DNA of 64,000 bases from Haloplanus natans DSM 17983 (lineage in GTDB: Archaea > Halobacteriota > Halobacteria > Halobacteriales > Haloferacaceae). Positions 7,544 through 16,716 of the stretch are shown piece after piece. The stretch is taken from NCBI RefSeq assembly GCF_000427685.1, contig NZ_KE386573.1:744001-808000 (forward strand), read 5' to 3'. How positions within the stretch are numbered: the first letter of the stretch is position 1; every line of letters begins with the position of its first letter. The translations under genes were made by a program, and so were the position numbers. Below the pieces are notes generated by a model that was not told the DNA's origin, did no database searches, and saw nothing but the letters and a program-made list of their open reading frames with translations.

Positions 7544-8577
7544 CAGATCCGTGGTGCTGGTTCGGTCGCCGGTTCGCGCAGGTATCGCGTCCCCAGCCCC
7601 GTATCGAGGAGGACACGCCCGTGTTCGTCGTCGATGGCCTTTCCGATGGCTGCGGCGTCTTCGCCGTCGGGATGGGAGCGGAGCGCCGCGAGTACGTCCG
7701 CCGCCGCCGTCGGCCTGACGCCGAGGAGTGCGATACCCTCGTTTGCGATCTGAAGCGGGTTCAGGCCGAGCATTTCGCTGGCACCTTTCACCTCCGGGGG
7801 GACGGGAATCCGGTCCTGTCTGAGTTCGATCCCGACGCCGCTTTTCCTCGCCATCTCGCTCGCGGCGCCGGCCAGTCCCATCCGCGTCGGATCTTTCATC
7901 GCCGTCACAGCCGCCCCAGCGACCGACAACGCACGGTCGACAACGCCGTTTACGGGCCGTACGTCCGACTCCACCGTCGTCCCGAACTCGATCCCCTCAC
8001 GCTCCGCGAGCAGTGCGACGCCGTGGCGCCCGACCTCGCCGGTACTTACGAGCACGTCGTCCGGAGCGAGGCCGTCGTCGCCGACGACGTGGTCGGCCAC
8101 GCCGACGCCGGTCGTGGTAACCACGATACCGTCGAGGTCGCCGTGACCCATCACTTTGGTATCGCCGGTGACGATTGCGGCGTCGGCCTCGCGGCACGCC
8201 TGCGCCATCGAGTCCGCGATCCGTCCGAGATCCGATTCGGGGTATCCGGCCTCGACGACGACGGCACTCGAGAGCGCTCGGACGTCCGTCGCGCCCATGA
8301 CTGCGAGGTCGTTGACGGTCCCCGAGACGGCGAGCCGGCCGATGTCCCCGCCGGGAAAAAACGGCGGGTGGACCACGTGACTGTCCGTCGTGAAGACCGC
8401 GTTTCGGTCGCCGATCGGCACGACGGCGCCGTCGTCCATCGCCTCGCGTCCGACCTCGAGGGAGTCGTCGGGGAACCCGGCGGTGAGAATCCCCGACACG
8501 AGGTCGCGCATGGCTTTGCCGCCGGCCCCCTGTTCGAGCGTCACGACCGCGTCGGATTCGAAGCCCCCGTCGGTCAT
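7540..8577 (-). CDS. hypE: HypE, carbamoyl dehydratase of cyanide-ligand synthesis
   Basis: 345 aa, the normal HypE length. N-terminal AIRS-like region with GAGGKAMRDLV and the conserved AVFTTDSHVVHPPFFPGGDIGRLAVSGTVNDLAVMGA block; GDTKVM is the ATP-site motif; the protein ends in P-R-I-C, the C-terminal Cys that HypF carbamoylates and HypE dehydrates to thiocyanate before transfer to the HypC-HypD complex. The start codon overlaps the hypD stop as ATGA, and the stop codon is the first base triplet of the palindromic repeat. Third gene of the hypC-hypD-hypE operon. Confidence 0.97.
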   Translation of the reverse strand: MTDGGFESDAVVTLEQGAGGKAMRDLVSGILTAGFPDDSLEVGREAMDDGAVVPIGDRNAVFTTDSHVVHPPFFPGGDIGRLAVSGTVNDLAVMGATDVRALSSAVVVEAGYPESDLGRIADSMAQACREADAAIVTGDTKVMGHGDLDGIVVTTTGVGVADHVVGDDGLAPDDVLVSTGEVGRHGVALLAEREGIEFGTTVESDVRPVNGVVDRALSVAGAAVTAMKDPTRMGLAGAASEMARKSGVGIELRQDRIPVPPEVKGASEMLGLNPLQIANEGIALLGVRPTAAADVLAALRSHPDGEDAAAIGKAIDDEHGRVLLDTGLGTRYLREPATEPAPRIC

Positions 8578-9740
8578 AGATCGGGGCGCCCGCCGTACTC
8601 GTGCCAGATCTTACAGGTTCCTTCGCTCGAAACCATACACGCGCCGACGGGGTCTTCGGGGGTGCACTCCTCGCCGAACATATCGCAGTCGGTCGGGTCG
8701 GCACGCCCGGCCATGATGTCGCCGCAGATACAGTCGTCCACGAGCGACGAGCCGCCCGCAGCGAGTGACGTGGTGTCTATCTCGAACCGCTCGCGCGCGT
8801 TAACGTGTGCGTATTCGTCCCGCAAGACGAGATTGGCGTCGGGGATGTGTGCGATCCCACGCCACTCGCCGCTCTCGGTCGTGAAGACGTTCCACAGCTG
8901 TTTCTGTGCGGGTTCGTTGCCCTGCTCGGTGACACACCGCGGGTAGGCGTTCCGAACCGTCACGTCCCCGTCACGGATGTCTCGCAACAGCACGACCAAG
9001 CCCGCGAGAACGTCGAGCGGTTCGAATCCACCCACGGTGATCGGCGTGTTCGTCTCGTCGACGAGTTCCTCGAACAGCCCCCAGCCGGTGATCGTGGCCG
9101 CGTTCCCGGCCGCGAGGAACCCGTCGACGTCGGTTTCGGGCATCGCAGCCACGACCTCCATGGCGGGCGGGACGTACTTGTGGGCGCTCAGAACCCAGAA
9201 GTTCTCCGGCGGATCGTCCCTGACGATCGCCGCGGTCGGCGCCGCAGTCGTCTCGAACCCCGTCGCGAAAAAGACCACGTCGCCGTCCGTCTCCTCGGCG
9301 ATGTCGACCGCTTCGGCGGCACTGTAGACCACCCGGACGTCCGCACCCGCTGCCCGGGCATCGCTCAACGAGACGGACGTCCCGGGGACGTGGAGCATGT
9401 CGCCGTAGGTCGTGATGGTGTGGCCGGCGTTCGCCAGCGCGACTGCCTCGTCGACCTCGGGCATGTCAGTTACACAGACCGGACAGCCCGGCCCCATACG
9501 AAGATCGAGTCCCTCGGGGAGCATGCTTCGGAGGCCGAACTTGGCGATAGACTGCTCGTGGCTGCCACAGACGTGCATGACGCTGACCTCGTCCGCATCG
9601 ATGTCCGCGACGAGTTCCTCGGCTCGCTCGGCCAGCGCGTCCGCCTTCTCGGGATCACGGAATTCGAGCGCGTTCTCGCCGTCGCTCGGGCCCGCCACGC
9701 CACCGGTCGGCCCCCCGGGAACGGGCTCACGATCAGACAT
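8574..9740 (-). CDS. hypD: HypD, iron-sulfur scaffold for Fe(CN)2CO assembly
   Basis: 388 aa from the ATG at 9740. Hallmarks are MHVCGSHEQSI, MGPGCPVCVT, TYGDMLHVPGT, FFATGFETTAA, SAHKYVPPAME and the C-terminal Cys group CICGDIMAG...C, which in HypD holds a [4Fe-4S] cluster and the redox thiols that carry the Fe(CN)2CO unit. Overlaps hypC by 8 bases and hypE by 4, so the three are translationally coupled. The first ~30 residues are an acidic extension. Works with HypC in the cytoplasm. Confidence 0.97.
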   Translation of the reverse strand: MSDREPVPGGPTGGVAGPSDGENALEFRDPEKADALAERAEELVADIDADEVSVMHVCGSHEQSIAKFGLRSMLPEGLDLRMGPGCPVCVTDMPEVDEAVALANAGHTITTYGDMLHVPGTSVSLSDARAAGADVRVVYSAAEAVDIAEETDGDVVFFATGFETTAAPTAAIVRDDPPENFWVLSAHKYVPPAMEVVAAMPETDVDGFLAAGNAATITGWGLFEELVDETNTPITVGGFEPLDVLAGLVVLLRDIRDGDVTVRNAYPRCVTEQGNEPAQKQLWNVFTTESGEWRGIAHIPDANLVLRDEYAHVNARERFEIDTTSLAAGGSSLVDDCICGDIMAGRADPTDCDMFGEECTPEDPVGACMVSSEGTCKIWHEYGGRPDL

Positions 9741-10107
9741 CGATATCGAGCTCCTCGAGTAGGTCCTCGGCGTCCTCCGCGTCGGCGGGCTCGACCCCGT
9801 CGTCCGCCGGGGGTGCACTCGACTCCGCAGGCGTCGAGCCGGCCGCTTCGACCTCGTCGATGAGATCCTCCCGGAGCATATCGTCCGGCCCGCCACCCAT
9901 CATCGATTCGTAGAGGGTCAGCGTCTCGTCGATCTCCGACTCGGGAATCCGACGGATCGCGAACCCGACGTGGTTGAGGATGTAGTCGCCGGGTTCGACC
10001 GGTTCGTCTACCGTGTCGAGCCGGACCTCCTTTTCGACGCCCCAGAAGTCGACGTCGGCGGTGAGACCGTCTACCTGCGTGACCTGTCCGGGAACTCCGA
10101 GACACAT
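9733..10107 (-). CDS. hypC: HypC, hydrogenase maturation chaperone
   Basis: 124 aa. The start MCLGVPG puts the essential Cys at position 2, as in all HypC/HybG proteins, and the TATA box lies 26-33 bases upstream, so the ATG at 10107 is preferred to the ATG at 10119. The core (GQVTQVDG, DVDFWGVEKEVRLD, GDYILNHVGFAI) covers residues 1-75; the remaining ~45 residues form an acidic, Ala/Asp/Glu-rich tail that is longer than usual. HypC shuttles the iron centre from HypD to the large-subunit precursor. Confidence 0.96.
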   Translation of the reverse strand: MCLGVPGQVTQVDGLTADVDFWGVEKEVRLDTVDEPVEPGDYILNHVGFAIRRIPESEIDETLTLYESMMGGGPDDMLREDLIDEVEAAGSTPAESSAPPADDGVEPADAEDAEDLLEELDIDV

Positions 10108-10132
10108 CGTTACTGACAACTAGTCACACATT

Positions 10133-10140
10133 CATTTATA
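10133..10140. promoter_or_regulatory. Shared TATA region of hypC (-) and hypF (+)
   Basis: The eight bases catttata read as TATAAATG on the minus strand, 26-33 bases before the hypC ATG, and as TTTATA on the plus strand, 25-30 bases before the hypF ATG. Both genes can thus be transcribed leaderless from overlapping, oppositely oriented boxes in a 57-base spacer. Confidence 0.6.
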
Positions 10141-10164
10141 CCTTCGCGTCCCCAGAATCCGGCG

Positions 10165-12525
10165 ATGAAACGCGCTCACGTTCAAGTAGACGGCGTCGTC
10201 CAGAGCGTCGGATTCCGACCGTTCGTCTACCGCACTGCAGTCGATATCGGACTGCGGGGCCGCGTGCGCAATCTCGGTGACGCCGGCGTCAGCGTGACAC
10301 TCGAAGGTCCCGGTGAGCGGATCGACGCCTTCCTCCGGGAGCTCGAGGCGAACCCCCCACCGCTCGCCACGGTCGATACGGTCGCCGTCGACACCGAACC
10401 CGTCACCGAGTACCGCTACGAGTCGTTTTCGATCGCGGACTCCGACGACCGGGGCGCCGGTGGGGGGACCGTCCCCCCGGACACGGCCGTCTGTGAGGCC
10501 TGTTTAGCTGACATCCGGGATCCGTCGTCGCGGTTTCACGACTACTGGGCGACGGCCTGCGTGGACTGTGGTCCGCGGTTCACCGTGATCGAGGGGTTGC
10601 CCTACGACCGCGAGACGACGTCGATGGCGGCGTTCCCGCTCTGTGCGGACTGTGCCGACGCGTACGCCTCCCCTACGGACCGACGGTACCACGCCCAGGC
10701 CATTGCCTGTCCGTCCTGTGGTCCGGCGCTGGCGTTCCAGCCGCACGATCGGAGTACGGACCCCCCGGCTGTCGGCGACCGGACGGGCGTCGACCCGCTC
10801 CCACAGCGACCGTCGCTCGTCGAGGGCGACGGCCGGTCTCTCGACGCCGCGACCCGGACACTCGAGGACGGCGGGATCGTCGCCATCAAAGGCATCGGCG
10901 GCGCGCACCTCGCCTGTGACGCGACCCGTCCGGACGCCGTCGCGACGCTTCGAGACCGAACTGGGCGGCCGGCGAAACCGTTCGCCGTCATGGTCCCGTC
11001 GATGGATCACGTCACGGCGGTGGCGTCCGCCTCGTCGGCCGAACGCGAGTGGCTTCGATCCGGCCGCCGACCCATCGTCGTCCTCGACCGGCGTGGGGAC
11101 GCCCTCGCCTCGAACCTCGCACCCGGACTCCACACCGTCGGTGTCATGCTGCCGTATAGCGGCGTCCACCACCTCCTGTTCGAGCGCTTCGACGAACCGA
11201 TCGTCGTGACGTCGGCCAACCGTCCGGGGTTGCCGATGCAGTCCTCGAACCAAGCGATTCTCGAACAGCTGTGGGACGTGGCAGACGGGTCGCTCCTCCA
11301 CACTCGCCGGATCGTACAGCGGTGTGACGACTCGGTCGTCAGATCCGTCGGCGGGAGTCGGACGCTGCTCAGGCGGTCGCGCGGATACGTCCCGCTACCC
11401 GTTGCAGCCCCGACAGCCGACGACGCGGACGTTCTCGCCGTCGGGCCGGAGCGCGACGTCACCGCGGCCGTGCTCTCCGGCGACGAGTGTTATCTCACAC
11501 AGCATATCGGGGCCGTGACCGACCGCGAAACGTTCCGGTTTCTGGAGGCGGCGATCGATCACTTGCTCGCACTCACGGGCACACAGCGTCCGTCGGTCGT
11601 CGCCCACGACGCGCATCCGTCGTTTCGAACCACGGCGTACGCGGCCGACCGCGTCTCGGACCGGACCGTCGCCGTCCAGCATCATCACGCCCACGCCGCA
11701 AGCGTGCTCATGGAGCACGACTGCCCACGCGCGGTGTGTATCACGGCCGACGGCGTCGGGTACGGGCCGGACGGAACCGTCTGGGGAGGCGACGTTCTCG
11801 ACGCGACGCTCACCGACGCGGATCGGGTGGCCGGGCTCGCTCCCGTCCCGATGCCCGGGGGCGACCGGGCGACCGAGTTTCCCGTCCGGTCGCTCGTTGG
11901 CCTCCTGTGGGACCGCGAGGGCGTCGACGTCGGGTCACTCGCCGACACCCTCGACTGGCCGACCCCGAACGCGGACGAGTTGCGCGTCGTCAGACAGCAA
12001 CTCGCCGCCGACGTCAACACGCCCGTGACGACCAGCGCCGGTCGGTTTCTGGACGCCATCGCCGCACTCGCCGAGGTCTGTCACGAACGGACGTACGAGG
12101 GCGAACCCGCGATGTGTCTCGAGGCGGCTGCGACCGACGGCACGCCTCGCGACGTCACGGTACCCTACACCACGGCGGACGGACGGCCGGTCGTCGACAC
12201 GCCGCGGGTGGCCGAACTGCTCGTGGAACTGCGGCGGGACGGCACGGACGCGACGGACGTGGCCGCAACCGCGCAGCGGGTACTCGCCGACGGCTTGGCG
12301 GAACTGGCCGTCGACGCCGCCGCCGAGCGCGGCATCGACGCCGTCGGATTCACCGGCGGGGTGGCGTACAACGACGCGATCAGTCGGCGCATCCGGCGAC
12401 GGGTCCGGGACGCCGGCCTCGCGTATCTGGCAAACGAGGCCGTCCCACCCGGCGATGGAGGGGTCGCGTACGGACAGGCCGGCGTAGCGGCCGCGACGGT
12501 TCGAGCCGACGACGCCGACTCGTGA
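10165..12525 (+). CDS. hypF: HypF, carbamoyltransferase
   Basis: 786 aa with the full domain order: acylphosphatase-like residues 1-95 (QVDGVVQSVGFRPFVY), two zinc fingers (C-x2-C ... C-x2-C around 110-200: CEACLAD, CVDCGPRF, CADCADAY, CPSCGP), a YrdC-like domain (~215-400; GGIVAIKGIGGAHLACD, KPFAVMV) and a Kae1/HypF C-terminal domain with HHHAHAASVLMEH and GFTGGVAYN. It makes carbamoyl-adenylate and loads the HypE C-terminal Cys. Divergent from hypC across a shared TATA region. Confidence 0.97.
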   Translation: MKRAHVQVDGVVQSVGFRPFVYRTAVDIGLRGRVRNLGDAGVSVTLEGPGERIDAFLRELEANPPPLATVDTVAVDTEPVTEYRYESFSIADSDDRGAGGGTVPPDTAVCEACLADIRDPSSRFHDYWATACVDCGPRFTVIEGLPYDRETTSMAAFPLCADCADAYASPTDRRYHAQAIACPSCGPALAFQPHDRSTDPPAVGDRTGVDPLPQRPSLVEGDGRSLDAATRTLEDGGIVAIKGIGGAHLACDATRPDAVATLRDRTGRPAKPFAVMVPSMDHVTAVASASSAEREWLRSGRRPIVVLDRRGDALASNLAPGLHTVGVMLPYSGVHHLLFERFDEPIVVTSANRPGLPMQSSNQAILEQLWDVADGSLLHTRRIVQRCDDSVVRSVGGSRTLLRRSRGYVPLPVAAPTADDADVLAVGPERDVTAAVLSGDECYLTQHIGAVTDRETFRFLEAAIDHLLALTGTQRPSVVAHDAHPSFRTTAYAADRVSDRTVAVQHHHAHAASVLMEHDCPRAVCITADGVGYGPDGTVWGGDVLDATLTDADRVAGLAPVPMPGGDRATEFPVRSLVGLLWDREGVDVGSLADTLDWPTPNADELRVVRQQLAADVNTPVTTSAGRFLDAIAALAEVCHERTYEGEPAMCLEAAATDGTPRDVTVPYTTADGRPVVDTPRVAELLVELRRDGTDATDVAATAQRVLADGLAELAVDAAAERGIDAVGFTGGVAYNDAISRRIRRRVRDAGLAYLANEAVPPGDGGVAYGQAGVAAATVRADDADS

Positions 12526-12667
12526 CCGTACAGCGCCACCGGCCGACACTGGGTCACCCCGCTCCCGAGCGTACGGTGGGGCCGCCCCGGCTTCGACCGG
12601 GAGTCGGAACGGTCCGACGAACGACAGCATATTAGTCGATCCAATCGTTCGATTTACACGATCCGCC
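12526..12667. other. Intergenic spacer after hypF
   Basis: A 142-base spacer. I see no gene; the end is AT-richer (gcatattag, gatttacacg) and may hold the promoter of the next small gene. Confidence 0.4.
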
Positions 12668-12955
12668 GTGAGCGACGACACGCTGACTGGCGCCCGGCGG
12701 TGCTGGCCCTGCACCGTTCTGAACGCCGTCGTCGGCCTGCTCGTCGGCTGGGTGCCGATGGCCGCGGCCGTGGTCGGAAACGACTCGATGCTCCTTGCCG
12801 GAGCGCTCGTCTGGGGAGTCGCCGTCACGCTGGCCACCGTCTACCGCCTCTTCGAAGTCGGGTATCTGCCATACGCCGAGTTCGTCGCGAAGCGGTCGGG
12901 CCTCCACGGCCGCATCGGCCCCGCGTCCACGTCCGACGACGAGGACCCCGAGTGA
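12668..12955 (+). CDS. Small two-helix membrane protein with RCxPCTVxN motif
   Basis: 95 aa from a GTG at 12668. After a short N-terminus comes RCWPCTVLN, then two hydrophobic segments (AVVGLLVGWVPMAAAVV and MLLAGALVWGVAVTLATVY) and a cytoplasmic tail LPYAEFVAKRSGLHGRIGP. The same RC-x-PCTV-x-N start followed by two hydrophobic stretches is found at the beginning of the 276-aa protein at 37350, so the two are paralogs in this part. The Cys pair could bind metal or form a disulfide. Function unknown; possibly co-oriented with hypF by chance. Confidence 0.7.
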   Translation: MSDDTLTGARRCWPCTVLNAVVGLLVGWVPMAAAVVGNDSMLLAGALVWGVAVTLATVYRLFEVGYLPYAEFVAKRSGLHGRIGPASTSDDEDPE

Positions 12956-13080
12956 CGCCGCTGTCGAGCGACCCCCGACGGCCGCCGTTTCGCGGTAGAG
13001 AGAGCTAAGTGTACTCACTATCTACATTTAGGAATGCACACATCGGTGACCAGCAGCCGAGACGAGGAGCGACAGCACCC

Positions 13081-13971
13081 ATGACCGAGCACCCGGTGTT
13101 ACCGGCCGAGGAGTCCGTACTGACCACCGTCGACGAGGAGGACCTCTACAAGGACAGCGGCAAGATAAAGAAGAAACACTACAAGCGGGAACTCGAGCGG
13201 CTCCAGGAAGAACTCGTCAGGCTCCAGATGTGGGTCAAAGAGCAGGGGCTCCGGGTCGTCGTGCTCTTCGATGGTCGAGACGCAGCCGGCAAAGGCGGAA
13301 CGATCCACCGAATCACTCGCCGGACGAGTTCCCGGGTGGTGCAAGTCGTCGCGCTCGGTAAACCTACCGAACGCGAGCAGAGCCAGTGGTACTTCCAGCG
13401 GTACGTCGAACACCTCCCGGCGGCCGGTGAGATGGTGCTGTTCGACCGGAGCTGGTACAACCGTGCGACCGTCGAGCGCGTGATGGATTTCTGTACCGAC
13501 GAGGAGTACCAGGAGTTCCTCCGGTCGACCCCCCAGTTCGAGCGGATGCTCATGCGCTCGGGGATCATCCTCATCAAGTACTGGTTCTCGATCAGCGACG
13601 AGGAACAGGAACGACGCTTCCAGAAGCGCAGCAACGATCCGAAACGGCGCTGGAAGCTCAGCCCGATCGACCTCGAAGCCCGGGAGCGGTGGGTCGAGTA
13701 CTCGCGGGCGAAAGACGCGATGTTCACCTACACGGATACCGACGACTCGCCGTGGCACGTGATCAACGCCGATATCAAGAAACACGCCCGGCTGAACTGC
13801 ATCAGTCACCTCCTCTCACGGATCGAGTACGAGGACACCATGCCCGAACCGACCGAGCTACCCGAACGACAGACAGACCCCAACTACGAGCGCCCGGCGA
13901 TCGACGGCCAGAACTGGGTGCCTGCACTGTATGGGTCGAACCCATCGGCAGCCGACGTCGAACGGTCCTGA
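13081..13971 (+). CDS. Polyphosphate kinase 2 (PPK2) family protein
   Basis: 296 aa from the ATG at 13081. The Walker A FDGRDAAGKGGTI, the lid-module Arg-rich stretch, FDRSWYNRA (Walker-B-like motif of PPK2) and KYWFSISDEEQERRFQKR are the class hallmarks. These enzymes transfer phosphate from polyphosphate to nucleotides or the reverse. The N-terminal region KIKKKHYKRELERLQEELVRLQMWVKEQ is a helix preceding the P-loop as in class I PPK2. Stands alone; ends 90 bases before the tail of the SelO gene. Confidence 0.93.
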   Translation: MTEHPVLPAEESVLTTVDEEDLYKDSGKIKKKHYKRELERLQEELVRLQMWVKEQGLRVVVLFDGRDAAGKGGTIHRITRRTSSRVVQVVALGKPTEREQSQWYFQRYVEHLPAAGEMVLFDRSWYNRATVERVMDFCTDEEYQEFLRSTPQFERMLMRSGIILIKYWFSISDEEQERRFQKRSNDPKRRWKLSPIDLEARERWVEYSRAKDAMFTYTDTDDSPWHVINADIKKHARLNCISHLLSRIEYEDTMPEPTELPERQTDPNYERPAIDGQNWVPALYGSNPSAADVERS

Positions 13972-14061
13972 ACCCGTGTCGAGGGCTCCCCCGGTGCACC
14001 GTTTTTTCTCGACGTTCCCACCGACGTATCCTCTTACTACGTTCACCGTGATACTATCCGC

Positions 14062-15456
14062 TCACGTATTACAGTACGTTGTATACTCCGCATCGAACTC
14101 CCGTGGCGGTGGTTGCTGGAATCGTGACCCCAGATCCGTCGATGAATAGGGGGTTTCCAACACGGTCAACAACTTCTTGAATTTGGATAGATCCCCGGTT
14201 TCGAGATACTCATCCAGTGCCTCTTCGACCAGGTAGTTGCGGGGGATATACCGCGGATTGGCTTCCTGCATCAACCCCTCATCTAGGCCGACAGCAGCCA
14301 ATTTATTCCTCAGCCGTTCGAATTCTGCAGTTGCAAACGCCGGGTCATCGAACGTACCGGGCGTCTCTAATTCGAGGAAGGTATTGGTATAGTCCGCGTT
14401 CGATCTGCGAAGCCACTCCACGAATTCGTCGACGAGTTCGTCCTCGCCATCCGAGTTGATCCCCAGTTTTCGCCGCATCATCGTGTAGTATTGCGCATCG
14501 AACCGATCCTCAAACTCGTCTAGTTTGCCTTCGAGTGCGTCGTACGTGAGCGCTGACTGGGCACACAGCGGTTGGAGTGCCTCCGCGAATCGTTCGAGAT
14601 TCCACCGCAAGACGGGTCGCTGCTTTCCGAATGCATATCGCCCGTGCTTATCGATCGAGCTGAAGACTGTCCCCTCATCGTAGTAATTCATGAAGGCACA
14701 GGGTCCGTAATCAAACGTCTCCCCATCGATACTCATATTGTCCGTGTTCATGACGCCATGGATGAATCCGACACGTAGCCAGTCGACGACCATCTCGATC
14801 GATGACTGCATGACTGCATCGAAAAACTCCAGGTACGTACGATCCTTCGCATTTAAGTGCGGGTAGTGCCGGTCAATAACATAGTCAGTGAATCGCCGTA
14901 GTGTGTCGGATGCTTGGCTTGCAACGTACTGGAAGGTCCCGTATCGAATGTGACTGTTCATCACTCGGACGAGGAGGGCTCCGGGTTCTGTCTGCCGTCG
15001 TTCGACTGCTTCGTCAGTTTCGACGACTGCCAGACTTCTCGATGTTTTGATATTTAGATTCCGCATCGCGTATGAGTACAGGTACTCTCTGAGCATCGAG
15101 CTGACAGTTGCGTTGCCATCACCTCTTCCGGAGTACGGCGTTCGACCGGACCCTTTCAGTTGAATGTCGTATCTATTTCCATCGTGTACGTGTTCGCCGA
15201 GTATCATCGCTCTCCCGTCGCCCAAGACGGTGAAACGTCCATACTGGTGGCCTGCATATGCTTGGGCGATCGGTTCTTCTAGGCGGTCCTGGCCCGCTAG
15301 AATGTGAGCATCGAGCGTCGCTGTATCCAATCCAAGATCAGCACACAGCCCGTCATTAAGAACCAACGTCTCGGGATTAGCGATACTCCTTGGGGCTACT
15401 CTCGAATAGAGATCCGAGTCTAAACGCTTGTAAGTGGTGTCAAATGAAAAGGCCAT
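14062..15456 (-). CDS. selO: SelO/YdiU-type protein AMPylase (pseudokinase fold)
   Basis: 464 aa, close to the family length of ~480. Motifs LNDGLCADLG, GHQYGRFTVLGDGRA, LKGSGRTPYSGRGDGNATVSSMLREYL, FIHGVMNTDNMSIDGETFDYGP (catalytic N-x-D region) and a Cys three residues from the C-terminus (C-N-T), which in SelO forms a redox switch. The family transfers AMP from ATP to protein Ser/Thr/Tyr. The gene has clearly lower GC and more AT-ending codons than the neighbours, so it may have been gained recently. Its 3' end faces the PPK2 gene. Confidence 0.92.
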   Translation of the reverse strand: MAFSFDTTYKRLDSDLYSRVAPRSIANPETLVLNDGLCADLGLDTATLDAHILAGQDRLEEPIAQAYAGHQYGRFTVLGDGRAMILGEHVHDGNRYDIQLKGSGRTPYSGRGDGNATVSSMLREYLYSYAMRNLNIKTSRSLAVVETDEAVERRQTEPGALLVRVMNSHIRYGTFQYVASQASDTLRRFTDYVIDRHYPHLNAKDRTYLEFFDAVMQSSIEMVVDWLRVGFIHGVMNTDNMSIDGETFDYGPCAFMNYYDEGTVFSSIDKHGRYAFGKQRPVLRWNLERFAEALQPLCAQSALTYDALEGKLDEFEDRFDAQYYTMMRRKLGINSDGEDELVDEFVEWLRRSNADYTNTFLELETPGTFDDPAFATAEFERLRNKLAAVGLDEGLMQEANPRYIPRNYLVEEALDEYLETGDLSKFKKLLTVLETPYSSTDLGSRFQQPPPREFDAEYTTYCNT

Positions 15457-15723
15457 CGAGTTTCGTATCGTTTTATGTCGCTTAGTTTAATAATCTTGTT
15501 CTCGAAAACTGTTAAACGGCCGGTGAAGCGGTACACCCGCTGCTGTCGACGGGGCGCCGTCTACGACGGACCGGCGTGTTCGCCGAGCGCCTCCCCGGGC
15601 ACTGCACGCCCGGGGAAGTGGTCAGCCACAGATATGACGAAGTTTTATCACGTCTTGGGTCGATACGTCGGTCACGCTAATTTCGGTTATCCGAAATTAG
15701 TGCGAGCGTATTCGAGCACACCC
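15457..15723. promoter_or_regulatory. Promoter region with palindromic operator candidate (15677-15700)
   Basis: Contains a TATA-like agttttatca at 15641-15650 and, about 30 bases further, the perfect inverted repeat CTAATTTCGG-ttat-CCGAAATTAG (15677-15700), positioned at or just after the expected transcription start of the operon beginning at 15724. That position fits a repressor operator. A nine-of-ten match to one arm (ctaatttcga) occurs in the promoter of the substrate-binding protein gene at 19850. The earlier part of the spacer (15480-15640) shows a GC hairpin (ccccgggcac...gcccgggg) and nothing else. Confidence 0.55.
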
Positions 15724-16281
15724 ATGTCACACGCACACCGGAGCTCCGGAACTGGAGGGGCATCGGGCAGTATCAACGTCGGCTGGCGCGTCTTCCAGGC
15801 GCTTGGACTGTTGAGCGCGCTGTCCTGGCTCGCGAGTTACGTCCTGTTTGCGTCGCCGTTCCAGTGGGTCGGGCCACTGGTGTCCGGGACGGTTCCGGCG
15901 TGGGGCGACGTCGTGTTCGACCTCTCGCCAATCGTGTCGGTGATCGTCCTCCTGCTGGCGGTTGCGCCCGAATATCTGGAGTTCACGGAGCGAAGCGACG
16001 CCGTCGCGTTGGCCGTTCGAGCGGTCGTGCTGGTTCTGCCGGCGCTGTGGATGCTGAACGTCTTCATCGGGACGCCCATGGTCGACAAACTCGTGACACA
16101 GCCGCTCGAGCCGTCGCGGATGATCCCGACGTTCGCCGGCGTGTTCCTCCACGTCGTCTTCCAGCACTGGTTCCAGTCCATCGCGGCGTTCGCATTCGCC
16201 TTGCTGCCCCGGCAGTTCGGCACGCTGACCGAATCGCAGACGCCCGCGGGCATCCAGTGTGCCCTCGTCCGTTGTGAGTGA
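15724..16281 (+). CDS. Unknown polytopic membrane protein, 185 aa
   Basis: ATG at 15724, the first gene of a + strand operon that continues with a TrmO-like protein, an HxlR regulator and an ABC ATPase. Hydrophobic segments at about 25-45, 60-80, 90-115 and 145-165 suggest four membrane helices; the N-terminal 20 residues are Ser/Gly/His-rich. There is no recognised transporter signature. Given the company, it may be an accessory membrane component of the uptake system encoded here; this is inference only. Confidence 0.7.
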   Translation: MSHAHRSSGTGGASGSINVGWRVFQALGLLSALSWLASYVLFASPFQWVGPLVSGTVPAWGDVVFDLSPIVSVIVLLLAVAPEYLEFTERSDAVALAVRAVVLVLPALWMLNVFIGTPMVDKLVTQPLEPSRMIPTFAGVFLHVVFQHWFQSIAAFAFALLPRQFGTLTESQTPAGIQCALVRCE

Positions 16282-16285
16282 CCGT

Positions 16286-16675
16286 ATGGACGAGACCGAT
16301 CTAACGCTGCGTCCGGTCGGCGTGGCACACACGCCGTACGAAACGCCGGACGCGGCGCCACACCAAGGGTTCGCCGACGACGCCGACGCCGAGATCGAAA
16401 TCTTCGAGGAGTACGCCGACGCGGTAACCGGCGTCGCCGACGCCGTCCGCATAACGGTCGTGTACTGGGCGCACATGGCCGACCGGACGAGTCGCACGGA
16501 ACCGGACGGCCCCGGGGCCTTCGCGCGCCGTTCACCGAACCGCCCGAATCCGCTGAGTATCTGCGTGTGTACGGTGTACGACCTAGATGGGCGACGGTTC
16601 CAGGTCGGCGGCCTCGATGCGGTCGATGGCTCGCCGATCCTCGATATCAAGCCCAGCCTCCAGACCGAGCGGTAG
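16286..16675 (+). CDS. Stand-alone TrmO/TsaA-like protein
   Basis: 129 aa, a single TrmO (YaeB/VirR) beta-barrel domain: LRPVGVAHTPYETP, ITVVYWAHMADR, GAFARRSPNRPNPLSICVCTVYDLDGRRFQVGGLDAVDGSPILDIKP. TrmO proper N6-methylates t6A37 in tRNA using SAM, but single-domain homologs often sit with metal or corrinoid transport genes, as here. It starts 4 bases after the membrane-protein stop. A second TrmO domain is fused to FmdE in the next operon (23176). I infer a transport-linked role rather than tRNA modification, at moderate confidence. Confidence 0.85.
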   Translation: MDETDLTLRPVGVAHTPYETPDAAPHQGFADDADAEIEIFEEYADAVTGVADAVRITVVYWAHMADRTSRTEPDGPGAFARRSPNRPNPLSICVCTVYDLDGRRFQVGGLDAVDGSPILDIKPSLQTER

Positions 16676-16716
16676 GTCGGCGACCGACTTTTCACCCGGG
16701 CACTGTACGCTTGGAT

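Noticed and set aside
7621-8946. 441-codon + frame opposite hypE/hypD
   Set aside because: Shadow of hypE and hypD, which have all family motifs.
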